Source: Microvirga sp. SRT01 (GTDB lineage Bacteria > Pseudomonadota > Alphaproteobacteria > Sphingomonadales > Sphingomonadaceae). Taken from it: DNA of 64,000 bases. The DNA lies in contig JAGSNX010000006.1 of assembly GCA_018139225.1 (NCBI GenBank), positions 1-64,000 of the forward strand, read 5' to 3'. The notes under the pieces are model-generated. The model made no database searches and was not told the DNA's origin. It worked only from the letters and a program-made list of their open reading frames with translations. A program made the position numbers and the translations under genes. The first letter of the stretch is position 1. Every line of letters begins with the position of its first letter. Shown here one piece after another: positions 16,247 to 24,574 of this stretch.

Positions 16247-17146
16247 ATGGATCAGGAACAGCATTGCGGCCTCGTCGCCGTGGTCGGCGCACCGAACGCC
16301 GGCAAATCGACGCTCGTCAACGCGCTCGTCGGCCAGAAAGTGGCGATCGTCAGCCCCAAGGCGCAGACGACGCGCGCGCGCCTGATGGGCGTCGCGATCG
16401 AGGGCGATACGCAACTCCTGCTGGTCGATACCCCCGGCATCTTCGAACCCAAACGCCGGCTGGACCGGGCGATGGTTGCCGCGGCATGGGGCGGGGCGGA
16501 GGGAGCCGACGTGTTGGCGCTGGTGGTCGATGCCAAGGGCGGGCTGGGGCCGAAGGTGACCGACATCGCGGAGTCGCTGAAGGACCGGCCGGAGCCCAAG
16601 CACCTGATCCTCAACAAGGTCGATCTGGCCGACAAGGCCAAGCTGCTGCTGCACGCCGAACGCCTGAACGCGCAGGTCGCTTTTGCCGAAACGTGGTTCG
16701 TCAGTGCCGAAACGGGTGATGGTGTTCCCGAGTTGAAGAAGGCACTGGCCGCGGCGATGCCCGCAGGTCCGTGGCATTATCCGGAGGATCAGGTTTCCGA
16801 CGCGACCGAGCGCGCGCTGGCGGCGGAGGTGACCCGCGAGCAGCTCTATCTGCAGCTTCATGCCGAACTGCCTTATGCGAGTGCGATCGAAACCGAAGCG
16901 TTCAAGGAGCGTGAGGACGGATCGGTCGAGATCCACCAGCAGATATTGGTCGAGCGGCCGACGCAGCGCGCGATCGTGCTGGGCAAGGGCGGCACGCGCA
17001 TCCGCGAGATCGGTGCGCGGGCGCGCAACCAATTGGCGTCGCTGATGGATCGGCCAGTGCACCTGTACCTGCACGTGAAGGTGAAGCCGGGCTGGGACGA
17101 GGATCGCGAACTGTACCGCGATATTGGATTGGATTGGGTGGAGTAG
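16247..17146 (+). CDS. era: GTPase Era
   Basis: Essential GTPase that binds the 3' end of 16S rRNA during 30S assembly, 299 aa. G1 is VVGAPNAGKSTLVNAL, the G2 threonine lies in QTTRARL, G3 is VDTPGIF, and G4 is LNKVDLA. The C-terminal KH domain carries GKGGTRIREIGARARN and ends with the VKPGWDED tail typical of Era. The start was chosen because GTPase homology begins at once. The gene completes the lepB-rnc-era arrangement. Confidence 0.96.
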   Translation: MDQEQHCGLVAVVGAPNAGKSTLVNALVGQKVAIVSPKAQTTRARLMGVAIEGDTQLLLVDTPGIFEPKRRLDRAMVAAAWGGAEGADVLALVVDAKGGLGPKVTDIAESLKDRPEPKHLILNKVDLADKAKLLLHAERLNAQVAFAETWFVSAETGDGVPELKKALAAAMPAGPWHYPEDQVSDATERALAAEVTREQLYLQLHAELPYASAIETEAFKEREDGSVEIHQQILVERPTQRAIVLGKGGTRIREIGARARNQLASLMDRPVHLYLHVKVKPGWDEDRELYRDIGLDWVE

Positions 17147-17183
17147 GGGGCAGCCCGCGCCTTAACCCGATCCTCTCGTTGCC

Positions 17184-17280
17184 GTCCCACCCGGCGAAGG
17201 CCGGGGTTCAGTTGCCGATCATGCTGTGGGTCTCACTATGTGCGCCGATGCTGGCCCCCGGCCTTCGCCTGGGTGGCACG
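17184..17280. repeat. interspersed inverted repeat between era and the glycosyltransferase gene
   Basis: CCACCCGGCGAAGGCCGGGG at the left is mirrored by CCCCGGCCTTCGCCTGGGTGG at the right, with about 50 bases between. This is the common sphingomonad repeat of the GGCGAAGGCCGG type. It may form a long stem after era transcripts. Confidence 0.65.
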
Positions 17281-17328
17281 TAGTGTGGCGGCAGCAGTGA
17301 CCGGGGGGGATGTTAACGTCCGCCCGCT

Positions 17329-18480
17329 ATGCCGCCGACAATGCGCGTACTGACCCTCTCCACGCTGTTCCCCGACGCGTCTCGGCCCAATTTCGGGGTG
17401 TTCGTGGAGCGGCAGACGCGTGGGCTGGCCGCTGTGCCGGGCGTCGAGGTCACCGTCGTGGCCCCGGTCGGCCTGCCGCCGTGGCCGTTGTCGCGATCGG
17501 GGCACTATCGTTCGCTCGCCCAATTACCCCAGCGCGAGACGTGGCACGGCCTTGACGTGCATCGCCCGCGGTTCACGACGATACCGGGAACGCAGGGGCG
17601 CTGGCATGCCGCGGCGCTGGAGCGAGCGCTGGTGCCAGTGCTGGACAGGCTCCAATTCGACGTGATCGATGCGTCTTTCTTCTTTCCGGACGGACCGGCG
17701 GCGGTGGCGCTGGGGCGGCGTTACGGCGTGCCGGTGTCGATCAAGGCGCGCGGGGCCGACATTCACTATTGGGGGCGCTCGACGGCGACCGCAAAGCAGG
17801 TGCTGGCGGCGGGACGGGACGCGGACGGGCTGCTCGCCGTCAGCGCGGCGATCCGCGACGATATGATCGCGCTGGGGATGCCGGCGGAGCGGATCGCGGT
17901 CCATCGCACGGGCATCGACCGCGACCGCTTCCATCCACGCGGGCGGGTGCCGGGGCGCCGAGTGGTTGCGGTCGGAGCACTGATCCCGCGCAAGGGGCAT
18001 GACGTGGTGATCCGCGCGGTCGCCTCGCTGCCCGGCGTGACGCTCGACATTGCCGGCGAGGGGCCGGAGCGGGAGCGGCTGGCGGCGCTGATCGCGTCGC
18101 TGGGCGTCGGTGATCGCGTACGGCTGCTGGGCGCGGTGCCGCATGACGATCTGCCGGCGCGGATCGCAGCGGCGGACGTGATGGCGCTGGCCTCCGCCTC
18201 CGAAGGGCTCGCCAATGCGTGGGTCGAGGCGCTGGCGTGCGGCACGCCGGTGGTGGTCACGCCCGCCGGCGGCGCGGCGGAGGTGGTCACGGCCGCGGCA
18301 GGACGCCTTGCCGAACGCACGCCGGAGGCCTTCGCGGAGGCGATCGGGGCGCTGCTCGCCGATCCGCTGCCGGTCGAGGGGGTGACGGCGAGCGTGGCCG
18401 CGTTCGGGTGGGACACCAATGCCGCGCAACTGGCGGCGCATCTGCGCAGGCTGGTGGCTGAGGGCCGTCGACGAGGCTGA
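17329..18480 (+). CDS. glycosyltransferase family 4 protein
   Basis: Retaining GT-B glycosyltransferase, 383 aa, acting at the cytosolic side on a cell-surface glycan or lipid. The N-terminal acceptor domain begins RVLTLSTLFPDASRPNFGVFVERQ. The C-terminal donor domain has VVAVGALIPRKGHDVVIRAV and GEGPERERLAALI, then the GT4 motif with SASEGLANAWVEALACGTPVV (EGLANAWVEAL being the E-x7-E signature). A proximal alternative start is ATG 17341. The donor and acceptor are not deducible. No other glycan genes are adjacent. Confidence 0.88.
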   Translation: MPPTMRVLTLSTLFPDASRPNFGVFVERQTRGLAAVPGVEVTVVAPVGLPPWPLSRSGHYRSLAQLPQRETWHGLDVHRPRFTTIPGTQGRWHAAALERALVPVLDRLQFDVIDASFFFPDGPAAVALGRRYGVPVSIKARGADIHYWGRSTATAKQVLAAGRDADGLLAVSAAIRDDMIALGMPAERIAVHRTGIDRDRFHPRGRVPGRRVVAVGALIPRKGHDVVIRAVASLPGVTLDIAGEGPERERLAALIASLGVGDRVRLLGAVPHDDLPARIAAADVMALASASEGLANAWVEALACGTPVVVTPAGGAAEVVTAAAGRLAERTPEAFAEAIGALLADPLPVEGVTASVAAFGWDTNAAQLAAHLRRLVAEGRRRG

Positions 18481-18489
18481 GCACGAAAC

Positions 18490-18512
18490 CGCCCGCCAGT
18501 TCCGCCGGCGGG
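18490..18512. terminator. possible bidirectional hairpin between convergent genes
   Basis: CCCGCC and GGCGGG with a 9-base loop lie in the 32-base gap between the convergent glycosyltransferase and Mth938-like genes. No T-run; weak support. Confidence 0.3.
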
Positions 18513-18887
18513 TCAGGCGTCGAGGGGATACAGCGCGGCGGCTACGCGCCGGCCCTCGTCGCGCAGGACGCCCCAGGCACGGGCGGCGGCGCGGCTGTCC
18601 ATCGCCTCTATCCCGATCCCGCGGGCGTCGAGGGCGCGGACCAGCCATTGCGGCGGGCGGGCAAGGCGGGCGCCCGTGCCGAGGATGACGAATTCCGGCG
18701 TCGGCGTCAGCGCCGGCTCCAATGCCTCGATCGACAGGTCGGCGATCGGCGGGGGCGTCCAATCGATCGCCCGGTCTTCGGTCAGCAGCAGCGCGGGAGC
18801 GACGGTGACGTCGTCCAGCCGGAAGCCGGCGGCGGTGAAGCCCCGGATCACCGGGCCGCTCGCCGGCTGGCCGCGTTCCATCCTCAT
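18513..18887 (-). CDS. Mth938-like domain-containing protein
   Basis: Small cytosolic protein of the Mth938/DUF498 (NDUFAF3-like) fold, 124 aa. Seen are GPVIRGFTAAGFRLDDVTV, then the core PTPEFVILGTGARLARPPQW, then LRDEGRRVAAALYPLD at the C-terminus. Family members in alphaproteobacteria lie next to secF, as here (24 bases after secF), and a mitochondrial relative assists complex I assembly; the bacterial role is unproven. The start region contains a 14-base tandem duplication giving several ATG choices (18901 is out of frame; 18887 and 18881 are in frame). Confidence 0.85.
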   Translation of the reverse strand: MRMERGQPASGPVIRGFTAAGFRLDDVTVAPALLLTEDRAIDWTPPPIADLSIEALEPALTPTPEFVILGTGARLARPPQWLVRALDARGIGIEAMDSRAAARAWGVLRDEGRRVAAALYPLDA

Positions 18888-18911
18888 CGCGCCATCCTCA
18901 TCGCAGAAGGC

Positions 18912-19898
18912 TCAGGCGCGCGGCTCGCGCGGCGCGATGCGCTCGGCATCGCTGATACGCGTCCTGTCGGTCGTGCCCGGCTTCTCGCGGGTCGGCTCGG
19001 CCCGCAGACCCAGCGCGATCAGCAGCGACGACGACACGTAGATCGACGAATAGGTGCCGACCACGATGCCGAGGATCATCGCCGCGGTGAAGCCGCGCAG
19101 CACATGGCCGCCGAGCACCAGCAAGGCCGCCAGCGCGAGGAGGATCGTCAGCGAGGTCATGACGGTCCGCGGCAACGTCTCGTTGACCGACAGGTTGATG
19201 ATCTCGCGCATCTCCATCTTGCGATAGCGGCGCATATTCTCGCGGATACGATCGTCGATGACGATCTTGTCGTTGATCGAATAGCCGATGATCGTCAGCA
19301 CGGCGGCGACGATGTTGAGGTCGAACTCGAACCGCGTCAACGCGAAGAAGCCGACCGTCATCAACAGATCGTGGACGATAGCGACGATGGTCGACACGCC
19401 GAACTGCCATTCGAACCGGAAGATCGCGAACAGGCCGATGCCGAGCACGGCGAGAACGACCGCCAGCAGGCCGTTCTGGATCAGCTCGTTCGATACCTTG
19501 CCCGAAACCGTCGCGTAACGATTGAACGTCGCGCCGGGAAAGGCCTGTCCCAGCGCGGTTTCCACCTTGCGAACGACGGCGTTGGTGGCGCCCTCGTCGG
19601 CATTTTGCTGCGCGGGCAGGCGGATGGTGATCGTCCGAGGGTCGCTGGCCTGCTGGAGCTGCGCCTCACCGAAGCCTTGCGCGTTTACGACCTCGCGGAC
19701 GTGGTCGAGCGAGGGAGGAGTCGGAAACTTCTCCTCGATCATCAGACCGCCGGCGAAATCGACGCCCATGTTCAGACCACGGGTGGCGACGAGTCCGATC
19801 GCGATCAGCGACAGGGCGAGCGTCAGGCCGAACGCCCATGTGCGCAGGCGGACGAAGTCGATGTTGGTGTCGTCGGGGACGAGCTTCAGGAGTTTCAT
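18912..19898 (-). CDS. secF: protein translocase subunit SecF
   Basis: Inner-membrane partner of SecD in the Sec translocon, 328 aa. It uses the proton gradient to finish export. Six membrane segments surround a periplasmic domain. Diagnostic stretches are GLNMGVDFAGGLMIEEKF after TM1, then the RND-type TM4-5 region VLTIIGYSINDKIVIDDRIRENMR, SVNETLPRTVMTSL, and FTAAMILGIVVGTYSSIYV. It lies 10 bases after secD in the yajC-secD-secF operon. Confidence 0.97.
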   Translation of the reverse strand: MKLLKLVPDDTNIDFVRLRTWAFGLTLALSLIAIGLVATRGLNMGVDFAGGLMIEEKFPTPPSLDHVREVVNAQGFGEAQLQQASDPRTITIRLPAQQNADEGATNAVVRKVETALGQAFPGATFNRYATVSGKVSNELIQNGLLAVVLAVLGIGLFAIFRFEWQFGVSTIVAIVHDLLMTVGFFALTRFEFDLNIVAAVLTIIGYSINDKIVIDDRIRENMRRYRKMEMREIINLSVNETLPRTVMTSLTILLALAALLVLGGHVLRGFTAAMILGIVVGTYSSIYVSSSLLIALGLRAEPTREKPGTTDRTRISDAERIAPREPRA

Positions 19899-19908
19899 GG
19901 GCCCGGCC

Positions 19909-21516
19909 TCAAATATTGATCGTCTTGGGCTTCGTGCGCCGGATCCACAGCGCGGTCAGCATGCGCGTGAAGGTCACGGCGGTGAAGACCGACGTTGCGA
20001 TGCCGATCAGCAGCACGACCGCGAAGCCCTTCACTGGCCCGGAGCCCAGCACCAGCATGATGAAGCCCGAAATCGCGTGCGTCACGTTCGCCTCGAAGAT
20101 GGTGCGGCTGGCCTCCTTGTAGCCCAGCTCGACCGCCTGCACGACGCTGCGCCCGCGATGCCGCTCCTCACGAATACGTTCGTTGATGAGCACGTTGCAG
20201 TCGACCGCGGTGCCGATCGTCAGGATGAACCCGGCGATACCCGGCAGCGTCAACGTGCCGCCTAGAAACGACAGCACGCCGAGGATTACGAACACGTTGA
20301 TGACGACGGCGAGGTTCGCATAGGCGCCGAACCGGCCATAGGTCACGAACATGAACGCGACGACCAGCGCGACCGCGACCGCGGAGGCGAGGACGCCGGC
20401 ACGGATCGAGTCGGCCCCGAGTTCGGGTCCGACGGTCGATTCCTCGATCACCTTTAGTGTGATCGGCAGGCTGCCCGACCGCAGCGCGATCGCGAGCTGA
20501 TTCGCCGATTCGACGGTGAAGCTGCCGAAGATCGACGCGCGACCGCCAAGGATCGGCTCGTTGATCGACGGCGCGGAGATCACCGAATTGTCGAGGATGA
20601 TCGCGAACCGCTTGCCCGCATTCTCCTGAGTCACGCGCGCAAATCGCGCACCACCGGGGCCGTTGAAGGTCAGGGCGACCTGCGGCGCGTTAGTCTGCGA
20701 ATCAAACGTCTGTTGTGCGTCGGCGATCTGCTCGCCCGACAGGATCGTCTGTCGCTTCAGCGCGATCAGCGGGACGCCGGACGGATTGCTGGGATAGGGC
20801 AGGATGACGCTGCCGATCGGCGCCTGACGGCGGGCGATGGCGGCGGTGTCCTGATTGCCGACCTCGTCGACCAGCTTGAATTCCAGCTTGGCGGTCTTGC
20901 CGATCAGGCTCTTCAGCGCCTGCGGATCGCCAAGACCGGGGACCTGCACCAGAATGCGGTCGTCGCCCTGGCGCAGGATCGTCGGCTCACGCGTACCGAG
21001 CGCGTCGATGCGGCGGCGGACCACCTCCGTCGCGTCGTTCATCGCGGTGTTGACTGCCTGCTTCAGCCCCGCCTGGGTCGGGCGCAGCACGAAGCGGTTC
21101 GAATCGACGACCTGGATGTCCCATTCGCGCTGGCCGGTCATGCCCGCGCCGCTGCCCATGATCCCGAGCAGGCGTTCGCGCGCGGCATCGACTTGAGTCG
21201 TGTCGCGGACCATGAAGCTCAGCTGGCCGTCGCGTGTCGAGATGTCGCCGATCGCGATGCGCGGATTGCCGCGGCGCATCTCCGTCTGCACTTGATCGCG
21301 CATCGATTCGAGGCGAGTGGCTGCAAGGTCGTTCACATCCGCTTCCAGCAGCAGATAGCTGCCGCCGGCGAGGTCGAGACCGAGATTGATGTGACGCGCC
21401 CGCGTCATCCATGCGGGCGAATAGCGTTCCGGCACCAGACTCGGGACCGCGAGCGCGCATAGCGCCAGGAGCAGCCCCCAGATCGACCAGACCTTCCAGC
21501 GGGGAAAGTCGAGCAT
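19909..21516 (-). CDS. secD: protein translocase subunit SecD
   Basis: Inner-membrane translocon accessory subunit, 535 aa. The first TM (WKVWSIWGLLLALCALAV) is followed by a large periplasmic P1 domain with INLGLDLAGGSYLLLE and the helical-domain motif VQVPGLGDPQALKSLIG. The C-terminal membrane half has LPGIAGFILTIGTAVDCNVLINERIREE, with the essential Asp of TM4. The start overlaps the last base of the yajC stop codon. Confidence 0.97.
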   Translation of the reverse strand: MLDFPRWKVWSIWGLLLALCALAVPSLVPERYSPAWMTRARHINLGLDLAGGSYLLLEADVNDLAATRLESMRDQVQTEMRRGNPRIAIGDISTRDGQLSFMVRDTTQVDAARERLLGIMGSGAGMTGQREWDIQVVDSNRFVLRPTQAGLKQAVNTAMNDATEVVRRRIDALGTREPTILRQGDDRILVQVPGLGDPQALKSLIGKTAKLEFKLVDEVGNQDTAAIARRQAPIGSVILPYPSNPSGVPLIALKRQTILSGEQIADAQQTFDSQTNAPQVALTFNGPGGARFARVTQENAGKRFAIILDNSVISAPSINEPILGGRASIFGSFTVESANQLAIALRSGSLPITLKVIEESTVGPELGADSIRAGVLASAVAVALVVAFMFVTYGRFGAYANLAVVINVFVILGVLSFLGGTLTLPGIAGFILTIGTAVDCNVLINERIREERHRGRSVVQAVELGYKEASRTIFEANVTHAISGFIMLVLGSGPVKGFAVVLLIGIATSVFTAVTFTRMLTALWIRRTKPKTINI

Positions 21517-21857
21517 CAGTCGTTCGCCGGCTTGGCGGACAGGGGGTTCGTCACCTCGGCGATCGTCGCCTTGACAATCCGCACGCGCGTGTTCGGTGCG
21601 ATCTCCACCTCGACGATGCTGTCCTCCACCTTGGTCACGCGGCCGACGATTCCGCCCGCGGTCACGACCGAGTCGCCCTTCTTCACCGCCGACACGGCAT
21701 CCTGCAACGCCTTCACGCGGCGCTGCTGGGGACGGATCATCAGGAAGTAGAAAACGATGAAAACGAGGATGATAGGCGCGAAGCTGAGGAACGAAGCGAT
21801 CCCGCTGGCCTGCGCGGCGCCGCCCGCGGTCTGGGCGTAGGCTGGTGAAATGAGCAT
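21516..21857 (-). CDS. yajC: preprotein translocase subunit YajC
   Basis: Single-span inner-membrane subunit of the SecDF-YajC complex, 113 aa. It starts MLISPAYAQ, has the TM ASFLSFAPIILVFIVFYFLM, then the signature IRPQQRRVK and the cytosolic KKGDSVVTAGGIVGRV. The frame remains open upstream, but YajC homology begins at the ATG at 21857. It is the first gene of yajC-secD-secF, transcribed leftward away from the tRNA gene. Confidence 0.95.
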   Translation of the reverse strand: MLISPAYAQTAGGAAQASGIASFLSFAPIILVFIVFYFLMIRPQQRRVKALQDAVSAVKKGDSVVTAGGIVGRVTKVEDSIVEVEIAPNTRVRIVKATIAEVTNPLSAKPAND

Positions 21858-22039
21858 GATGTCCCGACGTGACTGATCGGCCGGGCCGGGAAACCCGCCC
21901 GCGCGTTGGACAGGGCCGCTACCACCCCCCGCACGCCGACGCAATGTCGGTCAGGATCGCGGCGCTTGCATCCGCGGGCGGTGCCGCGTAGAGGCCCCGG
22001 CTCTGGACGGCACCGGATCAATCCGGCGCGGTCCTCGGT

Positions 22040-22116
22040 CGGGGCGTAGCGCAGCCTGGTAGCGCATCACACTGGGGGTGTGGGGGTCGCAGGTTCGAAT
22101 CCTGTCGCCCCGACCA
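22040..22116 (+). tRNA. tRNA-Pro (anticodon GGG)
   Basis: A complete 77-base tRNA with encoded CCA. The acceptor arms CGGGGCG and CGCCCCG pair fully. The D-loop has AGCCTGGTAGC, the anticodon stem TCACA/TGTGG encloses CTGGGGG (anticodon GGG, G37), and the T-arm loop is GGTTCGAATCC. An isolated tRNA gene. The accessory carbohydrate block starts 500 bases beyond its 3' end, so it could be an old integration site, though no duplicated 3' end was seen. Confidence 0.97.
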
Positions 22117-22614
22117 ACAAATTCAACGGCTTGGCTAGATTTTTGCTTCTGTAGCCTAGAGCCAGCAAGCATCTAGCAAGCACGCCCACGTGCACTGAAG
22201 GTGGCGCTGTCTCTCCGCCGCTCGGCGTCTCGTGTACGCCGTGCTCGACCTCGTAGCTGCTTGATCGGGCTGCCCGGAGCAATTGTACGCCTGCCAACTA
22301 GTCCTCAGCCGGCACTGCATTTTCGAGCCTGATTCCAGCCTCACCGGAGCCGCGACCCGGTTCGACATCGTTGAAGGGTAGCGCCAGACACCTTCGGGCA
22401 TTCGGGCAGCACAAGGCGTCGAGCAGGGGTTCCTCAACACCCCGGTGGTTTCGTGCTTGGCCGCGATCGCCGAGGGACCGGGCCCTCCATTCGCGACGTC
22501 ATTGTTCACGAACTTCGACGTGCCGCGTTGTGGCTTGAGAGCAGCCTGACGCTGACTTAAAACGCGTCCGGGGCACGATCGCTGGTCATGCTTTGCCGCC
22601 AGAGTAGGAAACCC
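22117..22614. other. 498-base gap between tRNA-Pro and the carbohydrate locus; no convincing gene
   Basis: Short reading frames exist on both strands but none has a ribosome site, a recognisable motif or sphingomonad-like codon use. The sequence is less GC-rich than its neighbours in places (for example the AT-rich start just after the tRNA) and contains short AGCAAGCA reiterations at about 22166-22182. It may be remnant DNA of an integrated element, but no integrase motif could be read. The promoter of the next gene must lie near its right end. Confidence 0.5.
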
Positions 22615-24240
22615 GTGACACGTTTAGCCAACCTCGCCGCCGGCTTGCTGCTCGCCACCGCCACGCCGGGTTTCGCGCAGCCTGCCAAGACGGCCGTACC
22701 GCATCTGGAAACCCGGAATGGCCGTCACGCGCTATTCGTGGACGGTGCGCCGTTTCTGGTTCTGGCAGGCCAAGTCAATAATTCGAGCAACTATGCGTCG
22801 GCGCTGCCGCAGGTCTGGCCGGTGCTCGACCGCATCCACGCCAACACCATCGAAATTCCCGTCGCGTGGCAGCAGATCGAGCCCAGGGAGGGGCAGTTCG
22901 ACTTCGGCTTCGTTCAGACGCTGCTCGACCAGGCGCGCGCGCATGACAAGCGGATCGTGCTCCTGTGGTTCGGAACGTGGAAGAATACGTCGCCCAGCTA
23001 CACGCCGGATTGGGTCAAGCTGGACAATCGTCGCTTCCCCCGAATGAAGAACAAGGCGGGAGAGGATCATTACGTCCTGTCACCCATGGCGCGAACCACG
23101 CTGGAGGCGGACAAGCGCGCGTTCGTGGCGTTGATGACCTATTTGAAGGATCACGACGCGCAGAACACCGTAATCCTGGTGCAGCCCGAGAACGAGGTGG
23201 GAAGCTACCGCAATCCGCGTGACTACAGCGCCACTTCGAACACGTTGTTCGCACGCCCGATCCCGGCACCGCTGGCGCGCAAGGTCGGAAAGTCGGGCAC
23301 TTGGACGGAGGTGTTCGCGGGGCAGGCGGACCGGGCCTTCAACACGTGGTACACGGCGAAATTCATCGATGAGATCGTGGCGGCCGGCAAGAAGGTGAAG
23401 CCGCTGCCGATGTACGTCAACGCGGCGCTGGCCGGGCCGTCCAATGTTCCCGATCCGACCGGTGTCGCCAGTGGCGGGCCGCAGCAGGACGTGCTCGACA
23501 TCTGGAAGGCGGCGGCGCCGTCGATCGATTTCGCGGCTCCCGACATCTACGACAACGTCAGCAGGAATGTCGGCCTGTATCTCGACGCGTACAGCCGGCC
23601 GGACAATGCGCTGATGGTGCCGGAGATCGGCAATTCCCGTACGTTCGCGCGCTATTTTTACGACGCCGTCGGCCGTGGCGCGATCGGCTTCGCGCCGTTC
23701 GGCATGGATGATACCGGCTTCTTCAACTATCCGCTCGGGGCGAAGGCGCTGGACGCCGAGACGCTCGATGCCTTCGCCAAACCCTATGCAGTGTTCCAGG
23801 GCATGAACCGGGAATGGGCGAAGCTCGCCTTCGAGCATCCAACCTGGGGCGCAGGCAAGCCCGACGATGGCGCCCCGGTTTCGACGACGATGGGCGACTG
23901 GACGATCACCGCCAGTTGGGGCGAGTGGCAGTTCGGCATGAGGGAGTGGACCTGGCTGAAGTCGGAGCCAGCACCGTGGAGCCGGGAGCCGATCGGCGGC
24001 GTCGCTGTCGCCCAGCTATCCGCCGATCAGTTCCTGTTCACTGGCGACCACGTCCGTCTTACCTTCGCGACCCGGAAGGGCGGACCGGCGAACGGCATGG
24101 TCGTCAAGGTGGAGGAGGGGCGTTTCGTCAACGGCCAGTGGGCCACCGACCGCATCTGGAACGGCGACCAGACCGACTACGGCATCAACATCATCGATCG
24201 GCCTGTGCTGTTGAGGGTGACGATGGGTCGCTATCGCTGA
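22615..24240 (+). CDS. secreted GH35-like beta-galactosidase (DUF5597-containing glycoside hydrolase)
   Basis: Predicted periplasmic exo-glycosidase, 541 aa, likely removing galactose or a related sugar from xyloglucan or galactan side chains. A signal peptide starts TRLANLAAGLLLATATPGFAQ. The TIM barrel opens FLVLAGQVNNSSNYASALPQ, with the clan-A acid/base in VQPENEVGSY near residue 195 and a probable nucleophile Glu in MVPEIGNSRT near residue 338. The C-terminal 150 residues match the DUF5597 beta domain (WGEWQFGMREWTW). An ATG lies at 22588, but only the GTG at 22615 has a ribosome site (AGGAAACCC). First gene of the carbohydrate block, followed by eroded DNA. Confidence 0.8.
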   Translation: MTRLANLAAGLLLATATPGFAQPAKTAVPHLETRNGRHALFVDGAPFLVLAGQVNNSSNYASALPQVWPVLDRIHANTIEIPVAWQQIEPREGQFDFGFVQTLLDQARAHDKRIVLLWFGTWKNTSPSYTPDWVKLDNRRFPRMKNKAGEDHYVLSPMARTTLEADKRAFVALMTYLKDHDAQNTVILVQPENEVGSYRNPRDYSATSNTLFARPIPAPLARKVGKSGTWTEVFAGQADRAFNTWYTAKFIDEIVAAGKKVKPLPMYVNAALAGPSNVPDPTGVASGGPQQDVLDIWKAAAPSIDFAAPDIYDNVSRNVGLYLDAYSRPDNALMVPEIGNSRTFARYFYDAVGRGAIGFAPFGMDDTGFFNYPLGAKALDAETLDAFAKPYAVFQGMNREWAKLAFEHPTWGAGKPDDGAPVSTTMGDWTITASWGEWQFGMREWTWLKSEPAPWSREPIGGVAVAQLSADQFLFTGDHVRLTFATRKGGPANGMVVKVEEGRFVNGQWATDRIWNGDQTDYGINIIDRPVLLRVTMGRYR

Positions 24241-24574
24241 CGACGATTGCCGGACGCATCAGACCAGCCCGGGTCCGTCAAGCCGCAGCATGGGAACGAA
24301 GCCGTTCGCCGGGCGCGGCGTCCGATCGACGTGCAGGGCGTCGCCGTCGCGCCGGGGGCGGAACCAGTCGAGGTTGTCGTGGTGTCAGACTGACGAAATG
24401 CTTGCACCGGCACGCTTTTACCGTGCGAACAGCTCGTCGGGTACCTGTAGCAGGCTGCGGGCCAGCACATGATGGGCGATGCCGGCGGCGGCGACCCCGG
24501 CCAGGACAGAAGGGCGGGTGAAACCCATCATCATGTCCTCGCTTGCGCCACCGGCCCGGCGTTTTCGGCGCGCG
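24241..24574 (-). pseudogene. eroded coding remnants downstream of the GH31 gene
   Basis: On the minus strand two coding-like fragments are visible. One runs in the frame MMMGFTRPSVLAGVAAAGIA (from about 24528) and stops after PDELFAR. The other is an open stretch reading DNLDWFRPRRDGDALHVD to a stop near 24262. Both have sphingomonad-like codon use but neither is a plausible whole gene. They could be the ends of one or two genes lost by deletion. The parent family was not recognised. A short real peptide gene cannot be excluded for the first. Confidence 0.3.

Noticed and set aside
21951..22297. Minus-strand reading frames reading [20 protein letters not shown] across the tRNA
   Set aside because: This is the antisense translation of tRNA-Pro, a well-known spurious protein annotation. 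The tRNA explains the sequence fully.
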